The notes beneath the pieces were generated by a model that ran no database searches, was not told the origin of the DNA, and saw only the letters and a list, made by a program, of their open reading frames with translations. DNA of 64,000 nucleotides from Listeria grandensis FSL F6-0971 (GTDB taxonomy: Bacteria > Bacillota > Bacilli > Lactobacillales > Listeriaceae): NCBI RefSeq assembly GCF_000525835.1, contig NZ_AODD01000015.1, positions 62,001 through 126,000 of the forward strand, given 5' to 3'. The translations under genes and the position numbers were made by a program. Within the stretch, counting starts at the first letter, position 1; every line of letters starts with the position of its first letter. This document shows, piece by piece, positions 1 through 11,336 of this stretch.

Positions 1-599
1 ATATTGGACGGCGGGCGAGTGTGTTTGAGCGGATTCCGACGGATAGTGTGTATATTTCGAATGACCGATCATTTCGGGTGATAGCGGAGTCAGATGACGC
101 GTGTGTGGCGTTATGCTATGCGCCTTCTGATAAGCAGTTGAAGACGATGCTGATTCCGGCTGAAGCAAATGGAATGGAGCAGCGTGGTAAGTATAATAAT
201 CAGCGGACGGTGCACAATATTTTACCGGATTCGGTTGATACAGCGAATAGTTTGTTAGTCGTGGAGGTTTATACGGAAGGTGGCAATTGGTCGAGTTATC
301 CGCCGCATAAGCATGATCAGGACAATTTGCCGGCGGAGTCATTTTTGGAGGAGTCGTATTATCATGAGATGAATCCAGCGCAGGGCTTTGTTTTTCAACG
401 GGTGTATACGGATGATCGGTCGATTGACGAGACGATGACTGTAGAAAATCGCGATGTGGTACTAGTTCCGGCGGGTTATCATCCAGTTGGTGTGCCTGAT
501 GGGTATACATCATACTATTTGAATGTGATGGCTGGGCCAACACGGACGTGGAATTTTCATAATGACCCAGCGCATGCGTGGATTTTGGATCGAAAATAA
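1..599 (+). CDS. iolB: 5-deoxy-glucuronate isomerase IolB, 5' end cut by window
   Basis: This is the C-terminal part of IolB, the cytosolic isomerase that converts 5-deoxy-D-glucuronate to 2-deoxy-5-keto-D-gluconate in myo-inositol breakdown. The frame is open from the first bases of the window, reading IGRRASVFERIP before the GTG at 21, so 21 is not the real start. The family is about 270 residues and roughly 198 are present. The bicupin metal site is visible: a YPPHKHD stretch near 300-320, the EESYYHE glutamate and a later AGYHPVG histidine. iolC follows 16 bp downstream, which supports the inositol operon assignment. The missing N-terminus lies outside the window. Confidence 0.93.
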   Translation, partial: IGRRASVFERIPTDSVYISNDRSFRVIAESDDACVALCYAPSDKQLKTMLIPAEANGMEQRGKYNNQRTVHNILPDSVDTANSLLVVEVYTEGGNWSSYPPHKHDQDNLPAESFLEESYYHEMNPAQGFVFQRVYTDDRSIDETMTVENRDVVLVPAGYHPVGVPDGYTSYYLNVMAGPTRTWNFHNDPAHAWILDRK

Positions 600-615
600 G
601 GGGGAATGTTGCGAG

Positions 616-1593
616 ATGAAATATCCATTTGATGAAACGAAAAAATATGATGTGATCGCGGTTGGGCGGGCTTGTATCGATTTGAACGCGGTGGAGTATA
701 ATCGTCCGATGGAAGAGACGATGACTTTTTCAAAATATGTAGGTGGTTCGCCTGCGAATATTGCGATTGGGACGGCAAAATTAGGACTGAAGGTCGGTTT
801 TATCGGCAAAATTCCGGATGATCAGCATGGTCGTTTTATTGAGCAGTATATGCGTGAGGTTGGTGTGGATACGACACAAATGGTGACGGATCAGGATGGG
901 CACAAGACGGGGCTTGCTTTTACGGAGATTAAAAGCCCGGAGGAATGCAGTATTTTAATGTATCGGGATCAAGTGGCGGATCTTTATTTGGAGCCGAACG
1001 AGATTAATGAGGCTTATTTGAAGAAAACAAAAGCGCTCGTGATTTCGGGTACGGCGTTGTCGCAAAGCCCGTCGCGGGAAGCGATTTTAAAGTCGGTGCA
1101 ATTGGCGCGAAAGCACGATGTAACGATTGTTTTTGAACTCGATTATCGTCCCTATACGTGGAAATCAGCGGAGGAAACGGCGGTTTATTATCAATTAGTC
1201 GCGGAACAGGCGAATATTGTTATTGGTACGCGTGACGAATTCGATATGCTGGAAAATAGGGGGAATGGTGAAAACACAGCGACGGTTGTAGCACTTTTCC
1301 GACATGCGCCAGAACTGATTGTGATTAAACACGGCGTCGAGGGCTCTTTTGCATACACGAAATCGGGTGAAACATTCCGCGGTAAGGCCTACATGACGAA
1401 GGTTTTGAAAACTTTTGGTGCGGGAGATTCCTATGCGTCGGCGTTCTTGTATGCGCTTATCAAAGGTGAATCGATTGAAACCGCGCTAAAATTCGGAAGT
1501 GCTTCGGCCTCGATTGTCGTTAGCAAACACAGCTCATCAGAAGCAATGCCAACCGTGTTAGAAATTGAGGATTTGATTGCAGCACAAGTTTAA
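616..1593 (+). CDS. iolC: 5-dehydro-2-deoxygluconokinase IolC
   Basis: This PfkB-family sugar kinase phosphorylates 2-deoxy-5-keto-D-gluconate using ATP. From the ATG at 616 the protein is 325 residues, the usual IolC length. The ATG follows an AAGGGGG ribosome-binding site; an open frame extends upstream to 562 but lies inside iolB, so I reject the longer start. The substrate-side GGSPANIAIG motif lies near residues 40-50. The anion-hole/catalytic GAGDS motif is near residues 268-272, with the aspartate as expected catalytic base. It is the second gene in the window of a tightly packed inositol operon (iolB upstream, iolD 21 bp downstream). Confidence 0.95.
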   Translation: MKYPFDETKKYDVIAVGRACIDLNAVEYNRPMEETMTFSKYVGGSPANIAIGTAKLGLKVGFIGKIPDDQHGRFIEQYMREVGVDTTQMVTDQDGHKTGLAFTEIKSPEECSILMYRDQVADLYLEPNEINEAYLKKTKALVISGTALSQSPSREAILKSVQLARKHDVTIVFELDYRPYTWKSAEETAVYYQLVAEQANIVIGTRDEFDMLENRGNGENTATVVALFRHAPELIVIKHGVEGSFAYTKSGETFRGKAYMTKVLKTFGAGDSYASAFLYALIKGESIETALKFGSASASIVVSKHSSSEAMPTVLEIEDLIAAQV

Positions 1594-1614
1594 AAAGAGG
1601 AGGTGGAATGAGGT

Positions 1615-3525
1615 ATGGGAACGATTCGCCTAACGACGGCGCAAGCTTTGATAAAATTTATAAATCAGCAGTATGTCGCGATTGATGGACATATTACGCC
1701 ATTTGTGGAAGGGATGTTTCAAGTTTTTGGGCATGGGAATGTGCTCGGGATCGGGCAAGCACTTGAAGAAGATCCGGAGCATTTGAAGGTGATTCAGGGC
1801 AAGAATGAGCAGGGCATGACGCATGCGGCGATTGCTTTTGCGAAACAGAATTTGAGGAAGAAAATTTATGCAGTCTCAACGTCGGCTGGACCGGGAGCAG
1901 CGAATCTTGTTGCGGCGGCTGGGACGGCTTTTGCGAATAATATTCCAGTTTTGCTTTTGCCGGCAGATACGTTTGCGTCGCGTCAACCTGATCCGGTTTT
2001 GCAGCAGTTAGAGCAGGATTATAGTGCGGCGGTGACGACGAATGATGCGCTCAAGCCAGTTTCGCGATATTGGGATCGGATTACGCGTCCAGAGCAGTTG
2101 ATGAGTAGTTTACTGCGGGCGTTTGAAGTGATGACAAATCCTGCGACGGCTGGGCCGGTAGCGATCTGTATTTCGCAGGATGCAGAAGGCGAAGCGTATG
2201 ATTATGATGAGGCTTTTTTTGAGAAACGGATTCACTATATGGACCGAAAAATACCGAGTGATCGCGAGCTTAGCGGGGCGGTGGCACGAATCAAGGAAAG
2301 TAAACGCCCCGTCATTATTGTTGGCGGTGGTGCCAAGTATTCAGAGGCACGTGAGGCGTTGATCGCGATTTCTGAACAGCACAATATTCCGCTTGTGGAG
2401 ACGCATGCAGGGAAGTCAACGGTCGAATGTCAATTTAAGAATAATCTAGGCGGGACGGGGATTCTCGGCACGAGTGCAGCAAACGCAGTGATTCGCACGG
2501 CGGATTTGGTGATCGGCGTCGGCACGCGTTACACGGACTTCACGACCTCCTCTAAAACGGCTTTCAACTGGGACAAAACGCGCTTTTTAAACATTAATAT
2601 TAGCCGTCCTCAAGCCTACAAACTCGATGCATTTCAAGTCGTCGCAGATGCAAAAATAACACTTAAAGGGCTTGCTGAACGCCTAGGAGACTACGAAACG
2701 TCATATGGTGAGGAACTTGAAAAGCTCAAAGCTACATGGCTCATAGAGCGGGGTCGCTTAGCAAATGTGAGGTTTGATCGCGCCAACTTTAACCCAGAAA
2801 TCAAGAACCAATTCGCTCAAGAAACGTTGAATGAATATGCAGATGCTCTCAATACGGAGCTCTCACAAACAGCGGCTTTTCTCGCGATTAATGAGACGGT
2901 TGCCGAAGATAGTATTGTGGTTGGGGCAGCTGGTTCGTTACCAGGCGATTTGCAACGACTTTGGAATCCACAAGTACCAAATACGTTCCATCTCGAATAC
3001 GGTTATTCTTGCATGGGGTATGAAATTTCCGGTTCACTCGGTGCAAAATTAGCGGCGCCAAATCAAGAAGTTTACGCAATGGCAGGAGATGGTAGCTTTC
3101 TCATGCTACATTCGGAGTTAATTACGGCATTGCAATATAACCATAAAATTAATATTTTGCTGTTCGATAACGCTGGTTTTGGCTGTATTAACAACCTGCA
3201 AATGGAGCACGGTAGCGATAGTTATTTTTGTGAGTTCAGAACGGCAGATAATCAAATTATGAACATTGATTACGCCAAAGTTGCAGAAGGGTATGGCACA
3301 AAAACCTACCGGGCAAACACGATTCCAGAACTAAAAGCTGCACTAGAAGATGCCAAAAAGCAAACGGTTTCCACGCTAATCGAAATGAAAGTTTTACCGA
3401 AAACGATGTCGGATGGCTATGATGCATGGTGGCACGTTGGCGTTTCAGAAGTTTCCACGAAAGAGAGTATCCAAAAAGCGCATGAGGCAATTGCAAAAAA
3501 ATTGGAGAAAGCTAAAAAATACTAG
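1615..3525 (+). CDS. iolD: 3D-(3,5/4)-trihydroxycyclohexane-1,2-dione hydrolase IolD
   Basis: A thiamine-diphosphate enzyme of 636 residues that hydrolyses the cyclic diketone made by IolE, opening the inositol ring to 5-deoxyglucuronate. The N-terminal pyrimidine-binding domain carries the cofactor-activating glutamate (GKNEQGM, near residue 65). A central domain follows, then the C-terminal pyrophosphate domain with the Mg/ThDP motif GDGS near 490 and its asparagine in DNAGFGCIN about 30 residues on. The ATG at 1615 follows an AAGAGGAGGTGG Shine-Dalgarno (SD) sequence; an ATG at 1608 is out of frame. It sits between iolC and iolE as in Bacillus. Confidence 0.95.
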   Translation: MGTIRLTTAQALIKFINQQYVAIDGHITPFVEGMFQVFGHGNVLGIGQALEEDPEHLKVIQGKNEQGMTHAAIAFAKQNLRKKIYAVSTSAGPGAANLVAAAGTAFANNIPVLLLPADTFASRQPDPVLQQLEQDYSAAVTTNDALKPVSRYWDRITRPEQLMSSLLRAFEVMTNPATAGPVAICISQDAEGEAYDYDEAFFEKRIHYMDRKIPSDRELSGAVARIKESKRPVIIVGGGAKYSEAREALIAISEQHNIPLVETHAGKSTVECQFKNNLGGTGILGTSAANAVIRTADLVIGVGTRYTDFTTSSKTAFNWDKTRFLNINISRPQAYKLDAFQVVADAKITLKGLAERLGDYETSYGEELEKLKATWLIERGRLANVRFDRANFNPEIKNQFAQETLNEYADALNTELSQTAAFLAINETVAEDSIVVGAAGSLPGDLQRLWNPQVPNTFHLEYGYSCMGYEISGSLGAKLAAPNQEVYAMAGDGSFLMLHSELITALQYNHKINILLFDNAGFGCINNLQMEHGSDSYFCEFRTADNQIMNIDYAKVAEGYGTKTYRANTIPELKAALEDAKKQTVSTLIEMKVLPKTMSDGYDAWWHVGVSEVSTKESIQKAHEAIAKKLEKAKKY

Positions 3526-3546
3526 AAGCACAGGAGGTATTTGCTC

Positions 3547-4446
3547 ATGATCACATGGGGAATCGCGCCGATTGGCTGGCGCAATGATGATATACCAGAA
3601 ATTGGAGCAGGAAACACGTTGCAGCATCTACTGAGCGATATCGTAGTCGCTGGATTTGAAGGAACAGAAGTCGGAGGATTTTTTCCCGCGGCGGACATTT
3701 TAAATAAGGAACTCGCGCTTCGTCAGTTAAGAGTCGCTGGGCAATGGTTTAGCAGTTTTATCATTCGAGATGGTGTGGAGTCGGCAAAACAGGCATTCAC
3801 GAAGCACTGTACCTACTTGCAAAAAGTGAATGCAAATGTAGCAGTTGTTTCGGAGCAAACGTATAGCATTCAAGGGCTTACCAAGAATGTATTCACGGAG
3901 AAACCACATTTTACTGCGCAAGAATGGGAACTTCTGTGCGAGGGGCTCAACCAGCTTGGTGAGATTGCTAACGTGCATAATTTGAAGCTTGTCTATCACC
4001 ATCATTTAGGAACGGGTGTCGAAACGGTTGCTGAGATAGATCAACTGATGGCTGGGACGGACCCTACGCGGGTGCACTTGCTTTATGATACTGGTCATAT
4101 TTATGTGGCAGAAGGAGATTATATGGCACTTCTTGAAAAGCATTTCGACCGCATTGCGCACATTCATTTCAAAGATGTCAGAAATGACGTGATGATTGCC
4201 TGTGAAAAAGAGCAGCTGTCCTTCCTGCAATCCTTTTTAAAAGGGATGTTTACGGTGCCAGGCGATGGTTGCATTGATTTTTGTGAAGTGTATCAGCGCT
4301 TATTGGCTGCAGAGTATAGCGGTTGGATTGTTGTGGAGGCGGAACAAGATCCCGCGATTGCGAATCCGTTAGAATACGCCTTAATGGCCAGAAAATACAT
4401 TGATGAAAACTTGCTACAAGCTAGAGTAGGGGAGCGATCGTTATGA
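3547..4446 (+). CDS. iolE: 2-keto-myo-inositol dehydratase IolE
   Basis: IolE dehydrates 2-keto-myo-inositol to the diketone used by IolD. The protein is 299 residues from the ATG at 3547, which sits 9 nt after AGGAGG; a TTG six bases earlier is too close to that site. The xylose-isomerase-like TIM barrel shows candidate metal and substrate residues in [27 protein letters not shown] and WIVVEAEQD. The stop codon overlaps the transporter's start codon (ATGA), implying translational coupling. Confidence 0.93.
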   Translation: MITWGIAPIGWRNDDIPEIGAGNTLQHLLSDIVVAGFEGTEVGGFFPAADILNKELALRQLRVAGQWFSSFIIRDGVESAKQAFTKHCTYLQKVNANVAVVSEQTYSIQGLTKNVFTEKPHFTAQEWELLCEGLNQLGEIANVHNLKLVYHHHLGTGVETVAEIDQLMAGTDPTRVHLLYDTGHIYVAEGDYMALLEKHFDRIAHIHFKDVRNDVMIACEKEQLSFLQSFLKGMFTVPGDGCIDFCEVYQRLLAAEYSGWIVVEAEQDPAIANPLEYALMARKYIDENLLQARVGERSL

Positions 4447-5879
4447 AAAGTCCAGAACAAGATGGCCCAGAGTTGGTTTTAGAACAGGCACCGGCGAATA
4501 AGCGAACGCCGAAAGCTTATTTACGCTTAATCACGATTATTTCGACTTTTGGTGGCTTGCTATTCGGTTATGATACGGGGGTTATCAATGGAGCCTTGCC
4601 TTATATGTCACAGGCAGGGCAACTCAATTTAACGCCTGCTGGAGAAGGTATTGTCGCGAGTTCGCTCCTATTTGGAGCTGCATTCGGCGCGATATTTGGT
4701 GGGCGATTGTCGGATCGGAGTGGACGTAGACGCAATCTTTTGACACTAGCTGTCATTTTTTTCGTGGCAACACTTGGTTGTACATTCGCACCTAGCATGG
4801 CTGTCATGGTTATTTTTCGAGTCTTATTAGGGCTTGCAGTCGGTGGGGCTTCCGTAACCGTACCGACATACTTAGCAGAAATGTCTCCAGCGCATAGACG
4901 TGGACGGATGGTAACACAAAATGAATTAATGATTGTGACCGGGCAGTTATTGGCGTTCACATTCAATGCCGTCATCGGAACAACATTAGGTGAAGACGGC
5001 AACGTGTGGCGTTACATGTTAGTTATCGCAACGATTCCAGCCGTGATTCTTTGGTTCGGCATGCTAATTTTACCAGAAAGTCCGCGTTGGCTCGCTTCTA
5101 AAGGCAAAATTGGCGATGCTTTGCGCGTACTACAACAAATTCGCGAACAAAATGAAGCCAACAAGGAACTCACAGAAATTAAAGACAACATTGCCGCCGA
5201 ACAAGAGATCGAAAAAGCAACATTTCAAGATTTGAGCGTCACTTGGGTACGGCGAATCCTCTTTATTGGGATCGGAATTGCGGTTGTCCAGCAAATCACT
5301 GGTGTCAACTCGATCATGTATTACGGAACCGAAATCTTGCGTGATGCCGGTTTTGGAACCGAAGCTGCATTAATTGGAAATATTGCAAACGGTGTTATCT
5401 CTGTGCTCGCGACTTTCGTCGGTATTTACTTACTCGGAAAAGTCGGGCGGCGACCAATGTTGATTACAGGGCTCATCGGCACAACTTGCGCACTGCTTTT
5501 GATCGGTATTTTATCGATGTTATTACAAGGCACGACCGCGCTACCATATGTGGTACTGAGTTTAACCGTCACTTTTCTTGCGTTCCAACAAGGCGCGATC
5601 TCACCGGTTACGTGGCTCATGCTCTCTGAAATTTTCCCGCAACGATTGCGCGGCATTGGGATGGGAACAACCGTATTTTGCCTCTGGATTACGAACTTCC
5701 TAGTCGGCTTTTCATTTCCGATCTTACTAGCAAACGTGGGGCTATCCATCACTTTCTTCATGTTCGCAATACTTGGTGTCTTCGCAATTCTTTTCGTCAA
5801 AAGATACTTACCCGAAACAAAAGGGCACACGCTCGAGCAGATTGAATACTACTTCCGAAACTATATCAAATTTAAATAA
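4443..5879 (+). CDS. iolT: MFS sugar-porter family inositol transporter (IolT-like)
   Basis: A 478-residue membrane symporter with the 12-helix sugar-porter layout. Diagnostic motifs are the loop 2-3 [12 protein letters not shown], the PESPRWL motif at the end of the first half, [13 protein letters not shown] in the second half and the C-terminal PETKG. The length matches Bacillus IolT (about 473). Its start overlaps the iolE stop, so it is made as part of the catabolic operon, and myo-inositol is the likely substrate. That specificity is inferred from context; sugar porters for other sugars look similar. Confidence 0.85.
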   Translation: MKSPEQDGPELVLEQAPANKRTPKAYLRLITIISTFGGLLFGYDTGVINGALPYMSQAGQLNLTPAGEGIVASSLLFGAAFGAIFGGRLSDRSGRRRNLLTLAVIFFVATLGCTFAPSMAVMVIFRVLLGLAVGGASVTVPTYLAEMSPAHRRGRMVTQNELMIVTGQLLAFTFNAVIGTTLGEDGNVWRYMLVIATIPAVILWFGMLILPESPRWLASKGKIGDALRVLQQIREQNEANKELTEIKDNIAAEQEIEKATFQDLSVTWVRRILFIGIGIAVVQQITGVNSIMYYGTEILRDAGFGTEAALIGNIANGVISVLATFVGIYLLGKVGRRPMLITGLIGTTCALLLIGILSMLLQGTTALPYVVLSLTVTFLAFQQGAISPVTWLMLSEIFPQRLRGIGMGTTVFCLWITNFLVGFSFPILLANVGLSITFFMFAILGVFAILFVKRYLPETKGHTLEQIEYYFRNYIKFK

Positions 5880-5893
5880 TGAAAGCGCTATAA

Positions 5894-7811
<1,918 letters not shown>

Positions 7812-7834
7812 AAAAGAAAAGAGGGGATACAACG

Positions 7835-8671
7835 ATGAAGTTATGTTTTAACGAAGCAACCACACTTGAAAACTCCAATTTGGAGAAGGATTTAGAAATC
7901 TGCGAGGCACACGGCTACGATTATATCGAGATTCGAACGACCGATAAGCTACCAGAATACTTAGAAACACAAACATTGGACGATCTTGCAGACTATTTCA
8001 GGGCACATCACATAAAACCATTGGCTCTAAACGCGCTCGAGTTTTTCAACAATCGCGACAAAGAAGGGCATGACGCTATCATTCAGGAATTCCAAGAAAT
8101 GATGACCGTCTGTGATAAAATTGGAGCTAAATACGTCGTTGCAGTTCCACTTGTCACGACCGATAAAATTTTGAAAAAAGATATTAAAGCGAACAGCATC
8201 GCGGTACTTGAAGAACTGTCCGATATCGCGAAACCACATGGCGTCAAGATTGCTGTTGAATTCATCGGCCATCCAGAGTGCACCGTGAATACCTTCCGAG
8301 ATGCCTATGACATCGTGCAAACCGTCGATCGTGATAATGTCGGTCTCGTTTTTGACTCCTTCCATTTCCATGCGATGGGTTCTAATATCGAGGATCTAAA
8401 AAATGCAGACGGCTCGAAAATCTTCATCTTCCATATCGATGATACCGAAGATTTCCAAATTGGACTTCTTACAGACGATGATCGCGTTTGGCCAGGTCAA
8501 GGCACGATTGATCTCGATGCCCATATCGCAACCCTCAAAAAAATCGGTTATAGAGACGTTGTTTCCGTGGAACTTTTCCGACCAGAGTATTACAAATTAA
8601 CGCCCGAAGAAACCATTCAAAAAGCGAAAGAAACCACTGTCAGCGTCATATCGAAACATTTCAATATATAA
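7835..8671 (+). CDS. iolI: 2-keto-myo-inositol isomerase IolI
   Basis: IolI interconverts 2-keto-myo-inositol isomers. The 278-residue length equals Bacillus IolI and near-identical blocks are visible: MKLCFNEATTLENSNL, HIKPLALNALEFFNNRD, VEFIGHPECTVNTF, DSFHFHAMGSNIE and WPGQGTIDLDAH. These contain the metal ligands of the TIM barrel (E in VEFIGHP, D and H in DSFHFH, E in VSVELFRPEYY). The ATG follows AAGAGGGG. A strong hairpin follows the stop codon (8675-8707) before iolJ. Confidence 0.94.
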   Translation: MKLCFNEATTLENSNLEKDLEICEAHGYDYIEIRTTDKLPEYLETQTLDDLADYFRAHHIKPLALNALEFFNNRDKEGHDAIIQEFQEMMTVCDKIGAKYVVAVPLVTTDKILKKDIKANSIAVLEELSDIAKPHGVKIAVEFIGHPECTVNTFRDAYDIVQTVDRDNVGLVFDSFHFHAMGSNIEDLKNADGSKIFIFHIDDTEDFQIGLLTDDDRVWPGQGTIDLDAHIATLKKIGYRDVVSVELFRPEYYKLTPEETIQKAKETTVSVISKHFNI

Positions 8672-8674
8672 AAA

Positions 8675-8707
8675 AATCCACGAGTGGCACGCAAACACTC
8701 GTGGATT
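8675..8707 (+). other. 12-bp perfect stem-loop between iolI and iolJ
   Basis: Arms at 8675-8686 and 8696-8707 are exact reverse complements (AATCCACGAGTG) with a 9-nt loop. No T-run follows, so it does not look like a normal intrinsic terminator. It could be a 3'-end stabiliser or processing signal that sets the iolJ level apart from the upstream genes. Confidence 0.75.
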
Positions 8708-8736
8708 CTGCGTCTTAACAAAGAGGAGGAAAACCC

Positions 8737-9606
8737 ATGTTAGTATCCCTAAATGAGGTCATAACAAAAGCATACCGCGAAAAATATGCCGTCGGACAAT
8801 TCAATATTAACGGTTTATCGTGGATTCATGGCATCTTAATCGCCGCCCAAAAAGAATCATCACCTGTCATCGTCGCAGCATCCGATCGCATGGTTGATTT
8901 TCTTGGCGGATTCGAAATCATCACATCCATGGTTAAAAAGCTAATCACCGAGTACCACATCACGATCCCAGTCGTGCTTCATCTCGATCATGGAACCACC
9001 GTCACACGCTGCAAGCAAGCCGTAGATGCCGGATTCAGCTCTGTTATGTATGATGGCTCTAAACTCCCAATCGCCGAGAATATCCGACGCACGAAAGAAG
9101 TCACCGATTACGCCCACGCGCGCGGCGTCAATGTCGAAGCAGAAGTCGGCACGGTCGGCGGCAATGAAGACGGCATCATTGGCAATATCCACTACGCCTC
9201 ACTCGAAGAATGCGTCGACCTTGTCCAAGCAACTCACATCGATGCCTTAGCCGCAGCACTAGGTTCCGTCCACGGCAATTATCAAGGCGAACCAACGCTT
9301 GGCTTTCAAGAAATGGCTGCTATCCAGCAAGCCGTCGCGATCCCGCTCGTCCTCCACGGCACATCAGGAATCCCAACCGCCAAAATCGATCGGGCCATCA
9401 CACTTGGACACGCCAAAATCAACGTCAACACCGAATCCAACAAAGCTTGGCTCGAAGCCACCCGTCAAGCACTCGCGGCCAATCTAAGCACACACGAACC
9501 CCAAATCATCTTAGAAAGTGGGCGCGAAGCTATCACACAAACCGTCCAATCCAAAATCCGCGAATTTGGCTCCGTTGGTAAAGCATGGCCCACACTTAAT
9601 TTTTGA
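8737..9606 (+). CDS. iolJ: class II aldolase IolJ (6-phospho-5-dehydro-2-deoxygluconate aldolase)
   Basis: A 289-residue zinc-dependent class II fructose-bisphosphate aldolase family enzyme. In this context it should cleave 2-deoxy-5-keto-gluconate 6-phosphate to dihydroxyacetone phosphate and malonate semialdehyde, ending the pathway. The zinc-site HLDHGT motif (near residues 82-87) and HGTSGI (about residue 205) are present, as are the EAEVGTVGG and NVNTESNKAW active-site segments. The ATG follows AAGAGGAGG. A true FBA paralogue cannot be excluded by sequence alone, but the operon position argues for IolJ. No mmsA (iolA) follows it here. Confidence 0.9.
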   Translation: MLVSLNEVITKAYREKYAVGQFNINGLSWIHGILIAAQKESSPVIVAASDRMVDFLGGFEIITSMVKKLITEYHITIPVVLHLDHGTTVTRCKQAVDAGFSSVMYDGSKLPIAENIRRTKEVTDYAHARGVNVEAEVGTVGGNEDGIIGNIHYASLEECVDLVQATHIDALAAALGSVHGNYQGEPTLGFQEMAAIQQAVAIPLVLHGTSGIPTAKIDRAITLGHAKINVNTESNKAWLEATRQALAANLSTHEPQIILESGREAITQTVQSKIREFGSVGKAWPTLNF

Positions 9607-9679
9607 ATCCCGCTAGAAATCTTGTTATACTAAACAGGCAATCGAACTTGATATGCACAACTTTTAGAAATGGGGAATA

Positions 9680-10063
9680 ATGATGATTAATAAAATCGGA
9701 CAAGTGATGATTTACGTCAACGACCAAGATGCGGCAGCAAAATTTTGGACAGAAAAAGTAGGTTTTGTAATCAAATCTGAGAACGAACCAAATGCTGCAG
9801 AGCGCTGGATTGAAATCGCACCAACAAAAGATGCCGCAACAACATTTGTCCTTCAAGACAAAGTAGCAGTAGCCAAAGCACAACCAGAAATGAACCTAGG
9901 AACACCATCTATTTTGCTCTATGGCGATAACCTAGATGCTATGTATGAAGACTTCAAAGCAAAAGGCATCACAGTTGGCGCCCTTGTAGACATACCAAAC
10001 ATGGGTCGCGTCTTCAACTTCGCTGATCCCGAAAACAACTATTTCGCAATCCTTCAAAAATAA
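9680..10063 (+). CDS. VOC (glyoxalase/bleomycin-resistance) family protein
   Basis: A 127-residue single-domain protein of the vicinal-oxygen-chelate fold: a beta-alpha-beta-beta-beta module beginning IGQVMIYVNDQDAAAKFWTEKVGF and a second module ending VFNFADPENNYFAILQK. Such proteins are often metal-dependent dioxygenases, isomerases or glutathione/bacillithiol-linked detoxification enzymes; the substrate cannot be read from sequence. The start has two adjacent ATGs (9680 and 9683) after TGGGGAA. It is transcribed away from the iol operon end and stops at a bidirectional terminator shared with prsA. Confidence 0.85.
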   Translation: MMINKIGQVMIYVNDQDAAAKFWTEKVGFVIKSENEPNAAERWIEIAPTKDAATTFVLQDKVAVAKAQPEMNLGTPSILLYGDNLDAMYEDFKAKGITVGALVDIPNMGRVFNFADPENNYFAILQK

Positions 10064-10066
10064 GAA

Positions 10067-10100
10067 AAAGGCATGAAATCCGTGAAGATTTCATGCCTTT
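10067..10100. terminator. bidirectional intrinsic terminator between the VOC gene and prsA
   Basis: Fourteen-bp arms (AAAGGCATGAAATC at 10067-10080 and its reverse complement at 10087-10100) surround a 6-nt loop, with A-rich and T-rich flanks on the respective sides. The position between two converging stop codons fits a shared terminator. Confidence 0.9.
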
Positions 10101-10109
10101 CTTTAATGC

Positions 10110-10991
10110 TTATTTAGATGAATCAGTTGCAGATCCGTCGTATTGTGTAAACGCATCTTTCAAATCTTTATCATCGATCTTAACGTCAGCTTTTTTGTAT
10201 AGTTTTTGTAATGCTGCCGTTTTTGCTTCAGCAGTTACTTTTGATGCCAAGTAGTCTTTCTTCACTTGTGCTTTGTCTTTCTCAAAAGTAGTTTTTGCTG
10301 GGTGGTCTAACATTTTGATGATGTGGTAACCAGCATCTGTTTTAACAACTGGGCTGATGTCACCCTTGTTTTTAAGTGCGTAAGCTGCTTTTTCGAATTG
10401 AGGTAACATTTTACCAGGACCGAATGGAGCTAGTTTACCACCTTGTGTAGCAGAACCTGTATCTGTAGAGTTAGCTTTTGCTAATTCTTCAAAGTTACCA
10501 CCAGATGTTACTTTCTTGTGAAGCTCATCTGCTTTCGCTTTATCAGTAACTAGGATGTGTTCTACCGTGATGTTTGGTTGCCAAGTTTTGTAATATGCTT
10601 CTAATGCTTTATCGCTAGTATCAACAGAAGCTTCTACTGCTTTCGTGCTTAGAAGATCGAATTTAAGGTAATCAGATTTAAATGTTTTCTCCGTATAACC
10701 ACTTTGTTGTAACATGGTTGAAAGTTGTTCACCATATTGATCTTTGAAAGTCTGGAATGCTGCATCGATGTCTTTATCTGATACTTTGTATTTGTCTTCT
10801 AAAATTTTAGTCATTGTAAGTTGAGAGATATACTGATCCCCAACTTTAGCTTTCATGGCATCGTAAAGCTCTTGTTGCGTTACGTCACCTGCTTTTGTTT
10901 CTACAACAGCATCGTTCGCTGAGTTACCACAAGCTGCTAAGCTGAATAGACCCATCATTGATACCATACCTAATACTAATTTCTTCTTCAT
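10110..10991 (-). CDS. prsA: PrsA-type peptidyl-prolyl isomerase lipoprotein
   Basis: A 293-residue extracytoplasmic foldase anchored on the outer membrane face, helping secreted proteins fold. The signal peptide MKKKLVLGMVSMMG ends in a lipobox (LAAC) with the acylated cysteine at residue 21. An N-terminal SurA-like region (about 25-130) precedes a parvulin/PpiC domain (about 135-235; NITVEHILV, GGKLAPFGPGKM, GYHIIKML), then a lysine-rich tail. The neighbours (hit, ecs, small membrane proteins) match the prsA-hit-ecs cluster of Bacillus and Listeria. In Listeria a homologue, PrsA2, is a virulence-linked foldase; which paralogue this is cannot be decided here. Confidence 0.93.
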   Translation of the reverse strand: MKKKLVLGMVSMMGLFSLAACGNSANDAVVETKAGDVTQQELYDAMKAKVGDQYISQLTMTKILEDKYKVSDKDIDAAFQTFKDQYGEQLSTMLQQSGYTEKTFKSDYLKFDLLSTKAVEASVDTSDKALEAYYKTWQPNITVEHILVTDKAKADELHKKVTSGGNFEELAKANSTDTGSATQGGKLAPFGPGKMLPQFEKAAYALKNKGDISPVVKTDAGYHIIKMLDHPAKTTFEKDKAQVKKDYLASKVTAEAKTAALQKLYKKADVKIDDKDLKDAFTQYDGSATDSSK

Positions 10992-11136
10992 TAATTAATA
11001 CACGCTCCTCAAAGTTTTAAATAAGTTCTGCTTAACTACCCTTTCATCATACCACAAAATAGGTGATAATAAAGTAAAATGTCAAAAATCTAATCTATTT
11101 CTAATTTTGTATGTTTTAGATCGCATACTCTTTTGC

Positions 11137-11325
11137 TCAAGATAACACAAATCCTTCAAGCGTTGCTGAAAATAGCAATAGCAGTACAGCAATATTCACG
11201 ATGCGATAAAATAATTGACATTGTTTCGGATTGAACTCTTGTTTTGTTGCATATCGCTCAACTAGCAAATTAAAAGAAAGTAAAGCGACTACTCCAAAAA
11301 CGGTGTACAAGACGTAAAGTAACAC
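11137..11325 (-). CDS. small two-helix membrane protein, unknown function
   Basis: A 62-residue protein with two hydrophobic segments (about residues 2-20 and 43-60) separated by a charged loop with YATKQEFNPKQ. I recognise no family with confidence. It is probably real: a GTG start at 11325 lies 8 nt after a GGAGG site, and it follows the 180-residue membrane protein with an 11-bp gap, in the same orientation as prsA. The pair resembles the small membrane-protein genes found between yhaH and prsA in Bacillus, but I claim no orthology. Confidence 0.7.
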   Translation of the reverse strand: MLLYVLYTVFGVVALLSFNLLVERYATKQEFNPKQCQLFYRIVNIAVLLLLFSATLEGFVLS

Positions 11326-11336
11326 TGTATTCCTCC

